This document shows, piece after piece, positions 48,527 through 60,389 of a stretch of 64,000 bases of DNA. The translations under genes and the position numbers were made by a program. Position 1 is the first letter of the stretch. The number at the start of each line of letters is the position of its first letter. The notes below the pieces were generated by a model. It searched no databases. It saw only the letters and a program-made list of their open reading frames with translations, and had not been told where the DNA came from. The stretch lies in contig NC_051453.1 in the NCBI RefSeq assembly GCF_001649575.2, positions 17,309,953 through 17,373,952 of the forward strand, in the 5' to 3' direction. Origin of the DNA: Kryptolebias marmoratus. Lineage: Eukaryota > Chordata > Actinopteri > Cyprinodontiformes > Rivulidae.

Positions 48527-50500
48527 CTTCATATGCACAAAACCTTTTGAACGCTCTCCTGCTTAGTGACATCTGCGCAACAATTACAAAAATGGATTGA
48601 AAATGCTTCTTCACAGTCCCTCTCACTGCTGAGCATATTATCCACCTGCAATATACTCTCCAAATGAGCGGTTGAGGCTCAATGTATTTTATTTATTTTA
48701 TTTTTTTTACAATAAGCTGCTAGAGCTGCAGAGGTCCGAGTAGTGCAGTGGTGATAAGTGGAGTGGAATGGATAAAGTGTTCGAGGCATGCAGTTAAGTA
48801 TTTGCCAGCTAATATTTTAAGACTTCACAGTTGCCTACCAAAGTGTTTTAAGCTCACCAATACTTGTTATTCTTTATGAAAAATGAATAATCATATAGAA
48901 TGTAAAAGGAGGTCCCTTTCATGGGAACCTCCTAGTGATTGTGCTTAAATGAGCAGTAGGGAAAATTACTCTTGTGTTTTAGCAAAGAAATCTACTTTTG
49001 TTTTTCTAGGAATCAAGTCGCTAACAGTGACAGACTTTATGATTGCTTTTAACTATCGGTTTAGACATTTGATGCAGAAATGTAGGGCTGGTAGGGGGCT
49101 TAAGAAAAGCAAATGCAAATGGTGCAAAGGAAAAACAAAACAAGCAAAAAAAAAAAAAAAAAACAAGTGTGGCATGATTATTTGTGTGGTTGTGTCCAGT
49201 TTTCCAGGACTAGAAAAGCTATTTCTGGACAGACTGAACACCTCTGTGACAATGATCGTATCTGATGCGACCTGTGGCACCACAGAGCTGGTCACTGTGG
49301 ACTGTGGTTCTACCAAAGAAACAAATAAACAGTGCAGGGATGAAAAAAAAAAGTCAAAATAATAAAAAAATATATAACATATATATTTGTGGAGACGTCT
49401 TTACTGTCTCATGAAACATTTGCCAGGTTTTATTGCATTAGCGCTATTTATTTTTGTTTGGATGTAGGGTAAACCAATTGTTCTTTTATTTATTTCCTTA
49501 TTTATTCAGTATTTAATGTTTATTTATGTACTTCTAATAATTTCACTGGTTTTATTCCAATTAGTGTGTATTTTTACTTTCCTACAGTTTATTCCCTTTT
49601 TTTGATCCAGTTGTGGTTAGAATTAACCTGATTATAAACCCATTACCATGGTTTCCTGCTCCCGTTGTAGTGTGGTTTCATATGGAATAAACAAAGTTCT
49701 TTGAAATCCTTGTCATGGTGTTTGTGTGTTATTATACACCTCTCCGTATCGGAGCATCTCTCACATCCAGTCTCCGGTGGGCCTTTTCTCTGCAGCCACA
49801 TGCCCGGCTCCATCCCTCTCTTTATCTCCGTGCTTCTATAGTGAAGCGTTGACCCTGGGTGTGTGCTGTTTGGGATGACCTCATCTTCAGCTCTGCCTCC
49901 CCTCTCTCGGTGTGTATGTGTGTGCATGTGTGTCTCTCTGTGTGTGCTCTGTACAATAGGAGTGGGATTAGGAGCTATAATAGCGCTCTGGCTGCTCACT
50001 GCCGGTCTCTATTGTGGCTTTGTGGGGTGGGGTGGCGTAGGGTGCACTGCTGCTCATGGTCACACTGACATTCTGACACAAAATGCATCCATCTTAGCAC
50101 AAGGGCTGGAAAAGGCTTGATTCAACAAAACAGTGTATGTTAAGGGGGACAGATCTGATTGTCTTCAACAAATATAGGTGAGGAAAGTTGATACACTTAT
50201 TGTCAAAACTCTGCTCTGGAGGAAGAAGACCTAAATGATATATTTTAAATACATATATATGCACACCAGGAACAGGCTCGCGTTCAATTAGGAAGGAAAA
50301 TGATTGTGTTGCACTGCCATCTAGAGGCCATGTTGGGTATTGCCTCCATCCTTAAGAAGTTGATGAAAGCATCGTGACACTGCCCAGCTTCCCACAGCCC
50401 AGCTTTCAGTTAAACCAAGCTCTTTAAAAAATAAAATAAAACTCAGAGCTGCCTCTGCATATTAAAAATAACAATAATAAAATTAAGGGCGGCTCTATCT
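48527..50500. other. Intergenic sequence between nrl and rem2
   Basis: No gene was recognised. It has a poly-A run (49146-49163), an open frame at 48949-49362 without family match, a GT-rich stretch (49908-49950) and AT-rich sequence. The part 50400-50520 leads into the rem2 5'UTR. Confidence 0.5.
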
Positions 50501-50519
50501 CTCCTGAGCAGGAAATCCG

Positions 50520-50667
50520 GACAGGGAGAGCGCAGAGGTGTGAGTCACTCAGCTGTCACTCAGGAGTGATGAATGTCGGAGCTGGACCTGGACCCTAACC
50601 TGAGGAGACGGAGACACGCACCGAGGCAGAGACACGCGGACAGAGCAAGGGAAGGAAGAGAAGGAAG

Positions 50668-50706
<39 letters not shown>

Positions 50707-50770
50707 AAGGGAGCGCGCGCGCCTCGGAGAGACAGTGCTGACTTTGTAGTTGCCGACAGCCACCTGACAG
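50520..50770 (+). promoter_or_regulatory. rem2: Probable rem2 first (non-coding) exon and promoter-proximal region
   Basis: The sequence is GC- and purine-rich with a (GA)n run, has no long frame in the gene's direction, and ends with a strong donor CTGACAG|GTGAGG at 50771. The coding exon follows only about 100 bases later. Its exact start cannot be read from sequence. Confidence 0.5.
50671..50706. repeat. (GA)n microsatellite in the rem2 5' exon
   Basis: A perfect AG/GA dinucleotide run of about 15 units with a short imperfect extension. Confidence 0.9.
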
Positions 50771-50884
50771 GTGAGGAATCACACTGGGCTACTCGAGGAG
50801 GCTGGTGGTGGGGTGGCATCAGGAGGGCAGGGTGTTGCTATTTTGTGGACTCCTTATTTCCCGTGGCTTGATTTCAGTTTGCAG

Positions 50885-53800
50885 ATGCCGACAGATGTGC
50901 CTCAAGAAAAGCTCAGTATCGAGGAGAATGCGACCCAGGTAAGGAGCCAACAGCCCCCCCGTAGTAAGTCCCATTTAAAGCAGAGTAATAGAGCTGTGTG
51001 TGTGTGTGTGTGTGTGTGTGTGGGCGGTGGTGCAGAGTGTGGGTGTTCCCTGCAATACTAAAATACTACACCTGAAATTTGTCAAATAAGGCTTTTTTGT
51101 TGTGGTGTTGCTGCATTTACTCATTCCCTGTTGTTAAAACATATCTGGCAGTGATTGTGTACCTTTTTATAGAACTTTAAAGCTCATAATCAGGTTAAGT
51201 TTTTTTTTTTTTTTTTTTTACTGTTTTACTCTTTAGATGCGATTGGCTGTTTGAGGAAGCTCCAGGTTTAGCCACAAAAGAAAGCTGCTGTTAGCGTGGC
51301 AGTTGTGTTTCTGACACAAAAAGTGGTTTGGAGTAAATAAATTTCAGTCCAAAACACTTTCCTTTCTAACAAATGTGTCTGCTGCATTTTTAACACTCCA
51401 CGTTGTGCTGCAAAGGCCACAGGATTTATTAGGAGGCAAATTGAACCATCGAGTTTTGTGAATTTCAGTTTTTGTGTATGATTTGTTGTACTTTTTCCTC
51501 TATGCTAATGGTTAAAATTTGAATTTAGGTAATACCCAAAATATTTTTAAGCTAGATATAAAATTTGATGGGCTAAACTTTGACATAGGGGTATGTCTGT
51601 AGAGGACTAATGCCTTACCTAAATAAAGAACAACTGCTGCCATTATTGAAGTTGAAAAAGGAGAAATCCTTGGATGTCAACACATTTATTGGGCTACAGT
51701 TTTGTATTTTTGCAGGAAGGCAGAAAGTCAGCTTGAGAAAAAGGACAAAGGCCAGAAAGTTTTCAAAGAGGTGGCCAGACGGATGTCACTGTTAATTTTG
51801 AAAAAAGTACTACAGTATGGAAATTAGGAAATCGCCTTCCGATTTAGGCCTACTTTGTTGTTACGTTGTTGTTGTTTACGTTACAGTTGACATTACTAAC
51901 TGGAAACAACACATTACTAGCTGTGGCAGTCATCTTCAACCAGTCAAGCAGGTTGAAGATGACTGGTGGTCGATATTCACCAGTTGCCTACATCTGCAGT
52001 TGCAGGTGGAGATTCCTTTATGAGAATTTCATTCAAATCGGTTCCGTTTTTCAGGCGATGTTTCGCTAACACAACAGACAAACACTGGTAGAAACGTCAT
52101 CAAGTTAACTGGTGGGGAGCAATAATTAGGAAGGGAGAATTATTACTGATGTCCAGTGGTTCACAAGATGTTTTACAAACAAACCGATTATGCATAAAAG
52201 ACTATTGAGCTAGGGGTCAATGACCTCCAAACTGCTTCCCATTTGTACCTCATTTGGTGGACATAAATTGTGATATTATTTTTCTCACTCTTCTGTCGGC
52301 CGTCACGATGTTCTTGACACGTTTTGTGGGTTTTAGCATCACTTTCATGCTCAGCTTTTACAATTACAAGAATCAGTAGTGGCGCAACAACTTGTGGGAT
52401 GTGATCTCTTTAGTGGGTATTTCAGTTGCTGCTATTTTTTTTACTAAAAAGCTACATGGAAAACGATTTTGTAATGAAAGAAAAAAGGGACTTTTTTTTT
52501 AAATCCCCACTTTTTTTTCCCCCCGATATTTTTCAAATGTGTGAATTTTGTAATCTAACCCTGTGATAATTCATTAGTTTTCTTTTCATTTCTTTCTGTC
52601 GGCTGTATGAGAGTGCAGCTTTTAGCTGAAGCACCATTCCACACCCAACAGTTAATTTTAGGACTTGTCTTGCTTGGCACAAGAGAGAGACTTTATTTAA
52701 AACAGTCACTTTTATCAATACAAAATACAGCCGAGTACATACCTAGTATGTACCAAGTGTGTACCTGGTACATCCTGTGTACATATGTACTTACTTGAGT
52801 ACATCTGTCACTTACCTCATACCTGTGTGGTCCTTTTTCAGATATGTACCGGGTACCTGTGGGAACTGAGCTGTATTATGAGTTGACTTGTTACCCTGTA
52901 CATACTGGGTACATACCTGTTACTTACCAAGTACTTATCTGGTATGACCCGAGTACATACCTGCTACTTACCACGTACTTAGCGTGTATGTTAATGGTAT
53001 TTATGAGTACTTAGTACCTTCCCACTTTATTACTAGAGATGAGATTTACAGCTCTTTGAAGGGTGCTGGATGTTGTGGATCCATTCCTTTCAAGGTCTTT
53101 CAAGGACTGATAGAGCCAATCTTTTGAATGGTTAGTCACGGGGTTAAGGCCAGTATGTCACTATGTACGACTGCAGCCATGCTATCCTGTCCGTCCGTCC
53201 CCTTCCCTCAAAGGGTTTGGCTCTTTGGCGATCGTCACTTCTTTACTTAATAGGTACCTTTTGCCTACTTGACATACTGGGTACCTACCAGGTACGTGCC
53301 TGGTACCTATTGGGTACTTATCTGGTATGTACAGCAACTGGGTTGTACTATGATGTGACTTGCTACCTAGGGTATGTATCTTGGTTACTTATTAGGTACT
53401 TACTAGGTATTTTCTTGGTACTTACTGGGTATGTCCCTGCTACTTACCTAGGACATACCGTATACATACCTGGTATTTACCGACTACTTACCTAGTATTT
53501 GCCTGGTATGTACCTGCTCCTTACTTGGTAGGTACTAGGTATATACCTGTTATTTACAAATACTTAATTGGAACATACTGGGTGCGTACCTGCTACTTAT
53601 CTAGTACTTACCTGGTAATCTGGTCTGTACCCGGGATGTTTCTGGTAAGTATCAAACTTTATAATGGATTGCTACCAAGTTACATAATGATGAGACGGTC
53701 TATGTTCCTCTGTAGTGTGACAGCATGACTCTGCCCAGCACCCCGACCGTTCGCAGAGGAAGCACTCCTCTGCCTATAAAGCACCAGCTCAGGCGTGAAG

Positions 53801-56173
53801 AAGCCGTCCATGATGACTGTGAGTGGACATCAGGGGCAGCGGGACCTTCTGTCTCACCTCTCAGCTTCAGCCCTGCTTTGGACGACACTCCTACTGTGGC
53901 TGTTGAAGGCAGACACGACGGGCCGTTGAGGATCGCCCTGCTGGGGCAGAACGGCGTCGGGAAGTCCTCGCTGGCTCTCGCCTTTGCCGGGGACATGGAC
54001 AGGACCGCGTCTGTGGATTCTGATGGTACAGAGCTGTGTGTTTGACTCGATTAATGCAGATGGGAAGGTGCCCGTGTATAACTCTACTCCACTGTGTAAA
54101 TAAATCACAGAACGTCCCATCTGAGAGCTAACTGCTCTTGTCCTTTTCCTTAGGGGAGGGTTATATCCGCACAGTCACTGTGGATGATGAGGAGAGCGCC
54201 ATCATTATCTATGACAACTGGAGACAGGTGAGGCAAACAACACTTCACGGTTCCTGCGCTCTCTGCTCCCTCATTAGGCTGCAGAGCCCCCTCTGCTGCT
54301 GGAGCCTGTGTGCTCAGCTACTTTTTCAACATGTCACTGTAGTATATATATATAGAGAGAGAGAGTTCGACTAAAACCCTGGCCTGTTTAATAAAAACTT
54401 TAAAATGCATGATCCTTAGCACTCGTTTTAAATTCTTTAGTTTGAGTTTTTTTAGCACTTCGAAGTATAATTCTGCACTATGTTTGCAGAAACCATGGAG
54501 ATAATCCGACCCCATCTGGGAAGCTATTCATCCGAACACAAATCTGAACATGAGCGTGTCTCAGCACAGACACTCCTTCAGACAGAACGCTGATGCAAAC
54601 TGCATATAACACAAGAAATGAGATTAAACTGAAGGAATGGCACTTTCTGCAAAAAAATAAATAAAAATGCAGTGCTGAGCGCTGAATGACTGCGAAGAAC
54701 ATAGTTAAGCTAAAAGAAACAGAACATTAGCTGAATGCCAAAGGTAGCAAAACACTCGCTAAAAGCTAAAAGAAGCAGCAAGATAGCTAAAATTAGCGAA
54801 AGGCAAGCTAAAAGCTAAACCTAACAGAACACAAACTAAAAGCAGTGAAACAGAAGCTAAAAACAAACTGAGAACTAACTTTTCTGGAGGAACTGAGGAG
54901 CTCTTGGTGTATTTCTATCGAGAAAACACTGAATACAGTTGAATAATTTGAAAGGCATAAAAGTTTACAAAAAACAAATGTCGTAGCATCCATTTCCTTA
55001 ATGAGCTGAAGTCTTTGATACGTGAATGGCCAAAATAGCACAAAGTATGCAGAAGTAGTAAGACTGCAAAAAACCTACAGAAAGAAAACAACTATAAATC
55101 TAAACAGGAAAACAACTGTGTCCCACAACAAGCAATATGTTGTCAAATGAAAGAGCTCAAACATCTAAAAGGTAAAAAATAAATTTAAAAAAAAACGGAG
55201 AAAGTGCTAAACATGGTGGACGCTCACTGCAAATTTGAGTAGCTAAAAATGGAGAACATTTTATATTTTTAGTTTGCACCTTTTTTTTTTTTTCTCCCAA
55301 AAATCAACTGTGCAGCCCAGAGGAGCGGACGGTAAAAATCTGCTCCGGGTGCACCTGTTTTCCCTCGAGAGCAGCAAAGAGGCGTCTGCGTGGATGTTTG
55401 CTCGCCTAAGAGCCCGGGTGCCAGATGAGTGCGTTAATGTTTCTGATTAAAAGGATGGATGGATGTGTGAAAACACCTAAGACACACTTTTGCGACACCT
55501 CCTTTTTTTTTTTTTGTTGTTGTTGTTGTTGTTGAAATGAGTTATATTTAAGGTGTTAAATGTCCTCTGTCTGTAACTCCAGTGTGAGTGGTTAGAATGT
55601 AGAGCTTTGGTTTGAGCGACTCATGGACATAATCAAAATAAAACAAATAGTCGGTAGACAATAGCTGCACAGACTGAGGACAAGCTGGTGTTTATTCTGC
55701 TTGCTGGTAGTTTTTTTTCTCTGTTGTTATTTTTCATTCTGTTATTTTTAGACTTGTTTTGGAGAGGTTGAGAGCATGTCTCTCAGTAGGACTATACATT
55801 TTCTATAGAGGTGGTTTCCTCAACCATGTATTCTGCATGCATACGGCTTTTGACTTGAGATGGAAATCGGGTGGGCGTTTTTGAAGGTAATTGTTTCTGT
55901 GTGCGTATTTTGCTGCTGTGCAAGATGCTACAGAGTCTCCTAACGCCCGTCCTTGCAGAGTTAGTCTTCTCTCCCGCGTTCCTTCTTTCCCTCAGGACCT
56001 GTCGGTTCTGCAGTGTGAGGCGTGCATCCTGGTGTTCTCGGTGACCGACAGGCGCAGCTTCCACCGAACTGCTCAGCTGCGACTCCTCCTGAGAGAGACT
56101 CAGCCTCAGACCCCCATAATCCTCGTCGGCAACAAGAGCGACCTGGTCCGCACGCGGGAAGTCACCTCTCAAG

Positions 56174-56226
<53 letters not shown>

Positions 56227-58233
56227 CGGCCTTCAGCTGCGCCCCTTTCCCCTCATTACTCCCCATGGGGTGGGGTTTGGTTTCCAGCGGGGCTTTTTGC
56301 TCTCGCCGTCGGTGCTGGAATCCCCTGCTCTCTAAATGTCAGTAAACACTAACGTAAATGTGCAATTCATGGCTCACCACAGTGTGGGAGGATGGAGGGT
56401 GCCACAATTACAGTTAAAGCATTCATAGTGACTACGCTTCCTCTCCACGTTCGCACGGTTTTTACAGCCCTGCGTGTGGTGTTCTCCCTAATTATCACCC
56501 ACTGCTGAAAGGTGAAAGATGGGCGATAATGGGTTTTTTTGCCCATATTTGCGTGGCTGCGTTTGTCTGTTAGCATAATATCTCACGAAGCAGTGGACAT
56601 ATTTTAATGAAACTCTCATAAAGTCGTCAATAAAAGGACATCTATAACTGATTAATGTTTAAGGTAAACCCAATCCAAGATGGCTGCTACAGCTAATCAG
56701 ATGTAGCAAACACAAAACTGGCTACCACTCAGTCAAATTTACAGATATTAATCCAGAATTTTATGTGGTAGTAGATGAGAGTCATCCTCATCACGTACTC
56801 TGTGTGTTAACAGATCATGCAGGAGCTTTGTGTAAAACTTTGCCTTTTGATGTTGAAGTCAACTTTGTTTGTCCGTTAGTAAAATATCTTATGAACCACT
56901 GGAAGGATTTTAATGAAACTTTCAGAAAGTAATCACTGGATGTACGTCTAGAGCTGATTTGCTTTTGGAGTCAACCTGATTCAAGATGGCCACCACAGAC
57001 AACTGACTTTACAAAAAAGAAAAATGGCTATAATTCAGTCAGTTTTACAGCTATTGAGCTTAAATTTGGTGTGGCCGTCTGAAATAAATAAAATGGTTTC
57101 TAGTTGTGGGATGTGACTCCGTGTGTTAAGTTCTTTCATTAAATATGTCTTCAGGGTGAGTGCAGCATGCTGTTTGTGCCTCACGTCAACAAAATGCTGC
57201 TGAATTATCAAACTGACACAACGTCTTTCTACTAGTTCAGGAAACAAATCATTAAAAGATTCTGCAGGCCTGAACTTGAACGAAACTTGCTTTAGGCGCT
57301 GCTAGTAAACAGTTCGTCCGCCCACTCTGCCTCTTAAAACAACGCCAGAATCTTAGAGCAGTTCATGCAAGCACTAATTTTTACACCTTCACACCGCCGC
57401 CAGTTTTGCATTGTGTGTATCTACAGCGGAGATATTACAATGTTCCCACAGCTGGTTGCTGCTGCTATTTGCTCTTACAAATAACCATAGGATTTGATGG
57501 AAATAAGTGTGAAATATGAAATAGATGCTGGTGCAAAAGTTAATAAAAAACTGTGTACGTCAACTTCTATGAAACTTTCGTGACTAGACTTTTTTGAAGA
57601 CAGCAGCAATCCACTTTTGTCTGGGCCCCTCGGACTAGCCGTAGCTTGTCAGTCCCAAACTGAGGTCATCCACGGAGCTATTTCCAACAGCTTAGATAAT
57701 AAATGTTTGTAACTTTCCTGCAGAGTTCCTCTTCCAAATGGACTATCCCTAGAACCTTTTGCCTTTATTAGCAGTGAGATATTTCCCCCAAACCTTTACG
57801 TTTTACATTGCCCCTCCACGTGTCGCGGGATTCGTCTTCAAATTGAGAATTTTGTCCTTAATTTTTCAGCCTTTTCTGATTTCTCAACTGTCCACTGTGA
57901 CGTCTCCCTGTGCTGACCCTGTCCCTCTCCTCTCCATCAGAGGCCATGTCCAGCGCCGCCCTCTTCAACTGTCTGTATCTGGAGATCTCGGCCTCTCTGG
58001 ACCACCGCACGCCCGAGCTCCTGGAGTGCGCCGTGCGACTAGCCAGAGGCCAGCCCCCGTGGCCGCCGGGGACCAGCGCGGAGGACATGTGCGGAGGAGG
58101 CCAGCGTGAAAGCATTACCTCGCGTGCCAAGCGTTTCCTGTCCAGCCTGGTGCCACGGTACCCGCGGGAGCGAGACGTGGGCAAGTTTCTAAGGCAGAAG
58201 TCCCGCTCGTGCCACGACCTGGGGGCGCTGTGA
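50885..58233 (+). CDS. rem2: RGK-family small GTPase, REM2-like
   Basis: RGK GTPases inhibit high-voltage calcium channels and remodel cytoskeleton. Coding exons 50885-50938, 53716-54025, 54154-54227, 55996-56173 and 57941-58233 join in phase, giving 302 aa. A unique N-terminus contains RRGSTPLPIKHQLRR, close to REM2. The G1 loop is GQNGVGKSS (about residue 95). In the G3 position the RGK-type DNWRQ (142-146) replaces the usual DTAG. G4 is GNKSDL (about 191-196) and G5 EISAS (about 218-222). The end carries a basic stretch (RAKRFLSSLVPR) and the family signature SRSCHDLGAL, which lacks a prenylation box as in other RGKs. The stretch from G3 to ILVFSV is about eight residues shorter than in mammalian REM2. 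REM1 or RRAD are possible; the N-terminal motif and the nrl/carmil3 neighbours favour rem2. Confidence 0.85.
50939..52730. other. First coding intron of rem2, left part
   Basis: It has a (TG)n run (50996-51022), a poly-T run (51200-51219) and a minus-strand copy of the 'aaaatggctataactcagt' family at about 51880-52220. Landmarks in complement are 'gaagatgactgccacagct' and 'tctcataaaggaatc'. The rest is unassigned. Confidence 0.5.
52730..53660. repeat. GTAC-rich degenerate minisatellite
   Basis: Words such as 'gtacatacctg', 'ctacttacctagtac' and 'ggtatgtacc' recur in short steps of about 10-11 bases. In places a longer period of 44 bases is visible, for example 52910-52998. A non-repeated island lies at about 53025-53235. 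The array ends about 55 bases before the second coding exon of rem2. The frame at 53163-53495 (rich in Tyr, Leu, Gly, Thr) is a by-product. Confidence 0.75.
54690..55200 (+). repeat. 'agctaaaa' interspersed repeat copy 2
   Basis: It matches 5020-5470 in order: 'agctaaaa' words, 'tgtatttctatcgagaaaa', 'cacaaagtatgcagaagta' and 'agactgcaaaaa'. It lies in the rem2 intron 54228-55995. Confidence 0.55.
56174..56224. repeat. (GA)n microsatellite at a rem2 splice donor
   Basis: A GA run of about 23 units starts six bases past the exon end at 56173 (GTGTGTGAGAGA...). It is therefore part of the donor neighbourhood. Confidence 0.9.
56560..57095 (+). repeat. 'aaaatggctataactcagt' family, two copies in tandem
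   Basis: Two copies (about 56560-56860 and 56865-57095) follow each other, as at 17925-18600. Landmarks 'gttagcataatatct' / 'gttagtaaaatatct', 'aagatggc' and 'ttacag.tatt' occur in both. They lie in the rem2 intron 56174-57940. Confidence 0.7.
57100..57940. other. Last rem2 intron, right part
   Basis: No exon or named element. The part 57570-57720 shares short words ('aactgaggtca', 'gctatttccaacag') with the MITE-like repeat at 60390-61325 and may be a worn copy. Confidence 0.35.
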
Positions 58234-58568
58234 TCGCGAGGAGTTCCTTAGTTCGATTGTTAGCCTGAAGGGATGTTAGTACGCCAACAGAGAGGAGGAG
58301 GAGGGAGTGATGCGGCACTTAGTGGACAGAGAGGAGGAAGTGCAAAGGTGCCAGAGTAACAACAGGATGTTATTACACCACAGTGTGAAAGATTATCATG
58401 CACGGAGGAGGGGAAAATTAGGCAGAAGTTAGTGACGATGTTTAGCTACATAATAAACTAGAAATTTTGTAAATTAAACTACTGACAAACAGAAGCAAAC
58501 ATATTGTTGTAGAAAATGTGTAAATAAGCTGTAGAAGCTCATTGCCGCCCTCGTGGTTCTGAAAGCTA

Positions 58569-58574
58569 AATAAA
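58569..58574 (+). terminator. Polyadenylation signal of rem2
   Basis: AATAAA about 335 bases after the stop codon at 58233, followed by a T-rich stretch. It gives a short 3'UTR. Confidence 0.65.
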
Positions 58575-58599
58575 TTCCTTTTTTGAGTCTTGAGAACGT

Positions 58600-60380
58600 T
58601 TCATTTCCTACCATGGGCTCCTTATTACAAAATTTGTCCCAGTTAGCTTTATTACCTCACAGAGGAAAGAAGAAATCACATTAGACGCCAGAACATGGAC
58701 AACATAAAAGCATCGGCACAAATAACCACAACCTTTCAGTGGGACGGACCCTGCTGATGATTCATAGTGTGTTCGTTTAATAAAAGCCAGCGTCGTATCC
58801 ATGACAGTCGTGAGCAAAGAAACAGTCAAAGGCCAACAAGGACAGATGGGAATTAAAGGGATCTGCAGAGCTCAGCATGGCAATAAGAGATGGAGCAGCA
58901 AAGAAAAGGAGGATTATTGTATATATACTGATAGTTGCCACGTTACTGTTGTCAAGGAAACATGAAGTCATTGAGACTTGGACATTATGTCCAGTTTTGC
59001 TCCAGTTTCTTCTGCTTATATTGAGTGTGAGGAAAGGCAGGCTGGTTCTTGCTCTCCAAGTTGTGTTTTTAAGGTGTAAAAGCTAACAATTTAAAGGAAA
59101 AATAAAAACCGCACAATTTCCATCAGAATTCAGCCTCCGTGCACTCATCTGTATCACACTCAACCCACAGCACTTCTATCCTCCTACTGCCACCCACGCA
59201 CGAACAAAGATTTAGCACACCAGAGACCATTATACTCATCATTTCTTATCAAAAGAAAAGCCCGCGCTATCATAGAAGAAAAGGGAAAATGGTGCCACAA
59301 TACTCTGACTCACTGCCTTGGCTGCAAACTGCTGGAGCAAAATAAAAGGATCAGATGTTTGATTGGGAGCGTGGGCTCTTAGTTCCCTCTTGTGGCTGAT
59401 TTGACGTCCTGCAGTTAAGCAAATAAAAGATTGGAGAACAGCAGAGGGGAATTTTTTTTAAAAAAAAAGACCAGAGAAAGAAGCATGTGATTTGCAAGTG
59501 CTTCTCAGACCCTTTCGGAGGGAAATGTGAGAGGGTTTTAATTTATTTACCACCAGCAGTAACACACAGAATACCCTCATAGACTAGGAGTTGCACACAC
59601 AGTGTTATGCAAATTTGAATTACAATCAATCACAATATATGTACCCGAAGAAGTAGTAATCTTTAAAATCTCAGCACACAAAAATGTGATTTTGCCTTAA
59701 AAGGGTCACAAATAATATTCTAAACACTATTTAATTTGCTTATTAAATCCCAAACCTTCAAAGTTACAAGAAATATTTATTTGTCTAAGCCTTTTTTTTA
59801 TTTATATGATAGCTAGAGACAATAATAACATAAAAAAGTATAACATTGGAACGATTTATTGTTAGAAATGCAAAATAACATTAATTGACATATAATCATT
59901 TAAAAAATATATGTTATGAAGTCAAATTTTGCCTGTAGATGTCACTATTTACATATTCCACCTTAAAAAAGTGACATTTGAATCCTTTATACAAATGTCA
60001 GCGGCATTGGCCTGACAAGTTCTAAAACTATGCATTGTGATAAAACATTTGCAAACTTTGTAAAAGATTTATGGTATATTTGATCGACTGCAGGGATGCT
60101 ATACTCACTGAGCTGATGACAAGAAATGTAATGTGAAAAATAATGAGTGACTAAAGCTGTCAGAGAAATATGCACAGCTCAGATCCATCCATCCATTTTC
60201 TTTACCCGCTTCTCCATTCCAGGTCGCGGGGAGCTGGACAGCACAGATGCAGAATGTTATACAACTTTTCTTCGAGTAATAGTACCCCAATTTGAATTTG
60301 TTCAATGTGCCTTTTGTCTAATTTACAAGGAAAATGCAAAAGTAATAGATCTTTGATATTAGATTCTGTTAAACCGATAT
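58600..60380. other. Intergenic sequence between rem2 and paics
   Basis: No gene was recognised. At 60183-60237 there is a fragment of a widespread fish repeat ('ccatccatccattttcttta', then 'ggtcgcggggagctgga'). The rest is AT-rich and unassigned. Confidence 0.5.
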
Positions 60381-60389
60381 GAAACGTGA

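Noticed and set aside
48949..49362. 137-codon frame between nrl and rem2
   Set aside because: Lys-rich because of a poly-A run; no domain or splice signals support it.
26111..50327. CTCF-like words near 26111, 26399, 28195, 38832, 44397 and 50316
   Set aside because: Each has one mismatch to the 12-base core. By my estimate about three to four such matches are expected by chance in 64 kb on both strands, so orientation patterns are not meaningful without binding data. The one at 50316 also fits the flank and is the only one worth testing.
53163..53495. 110-codon Tyr/Leu/Gly/Thr-rich frame
   Set aside because: It is a by-product of the GTAC minisatellite, where stop codons are rare in this frame.
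55316..55340. Possible 16-base microexon (gtgcag ... gtaaaa) in the rem2 intron
   Set aside because: Its length is not a multiple of three, whereas both flanking exons meet in phase 0.
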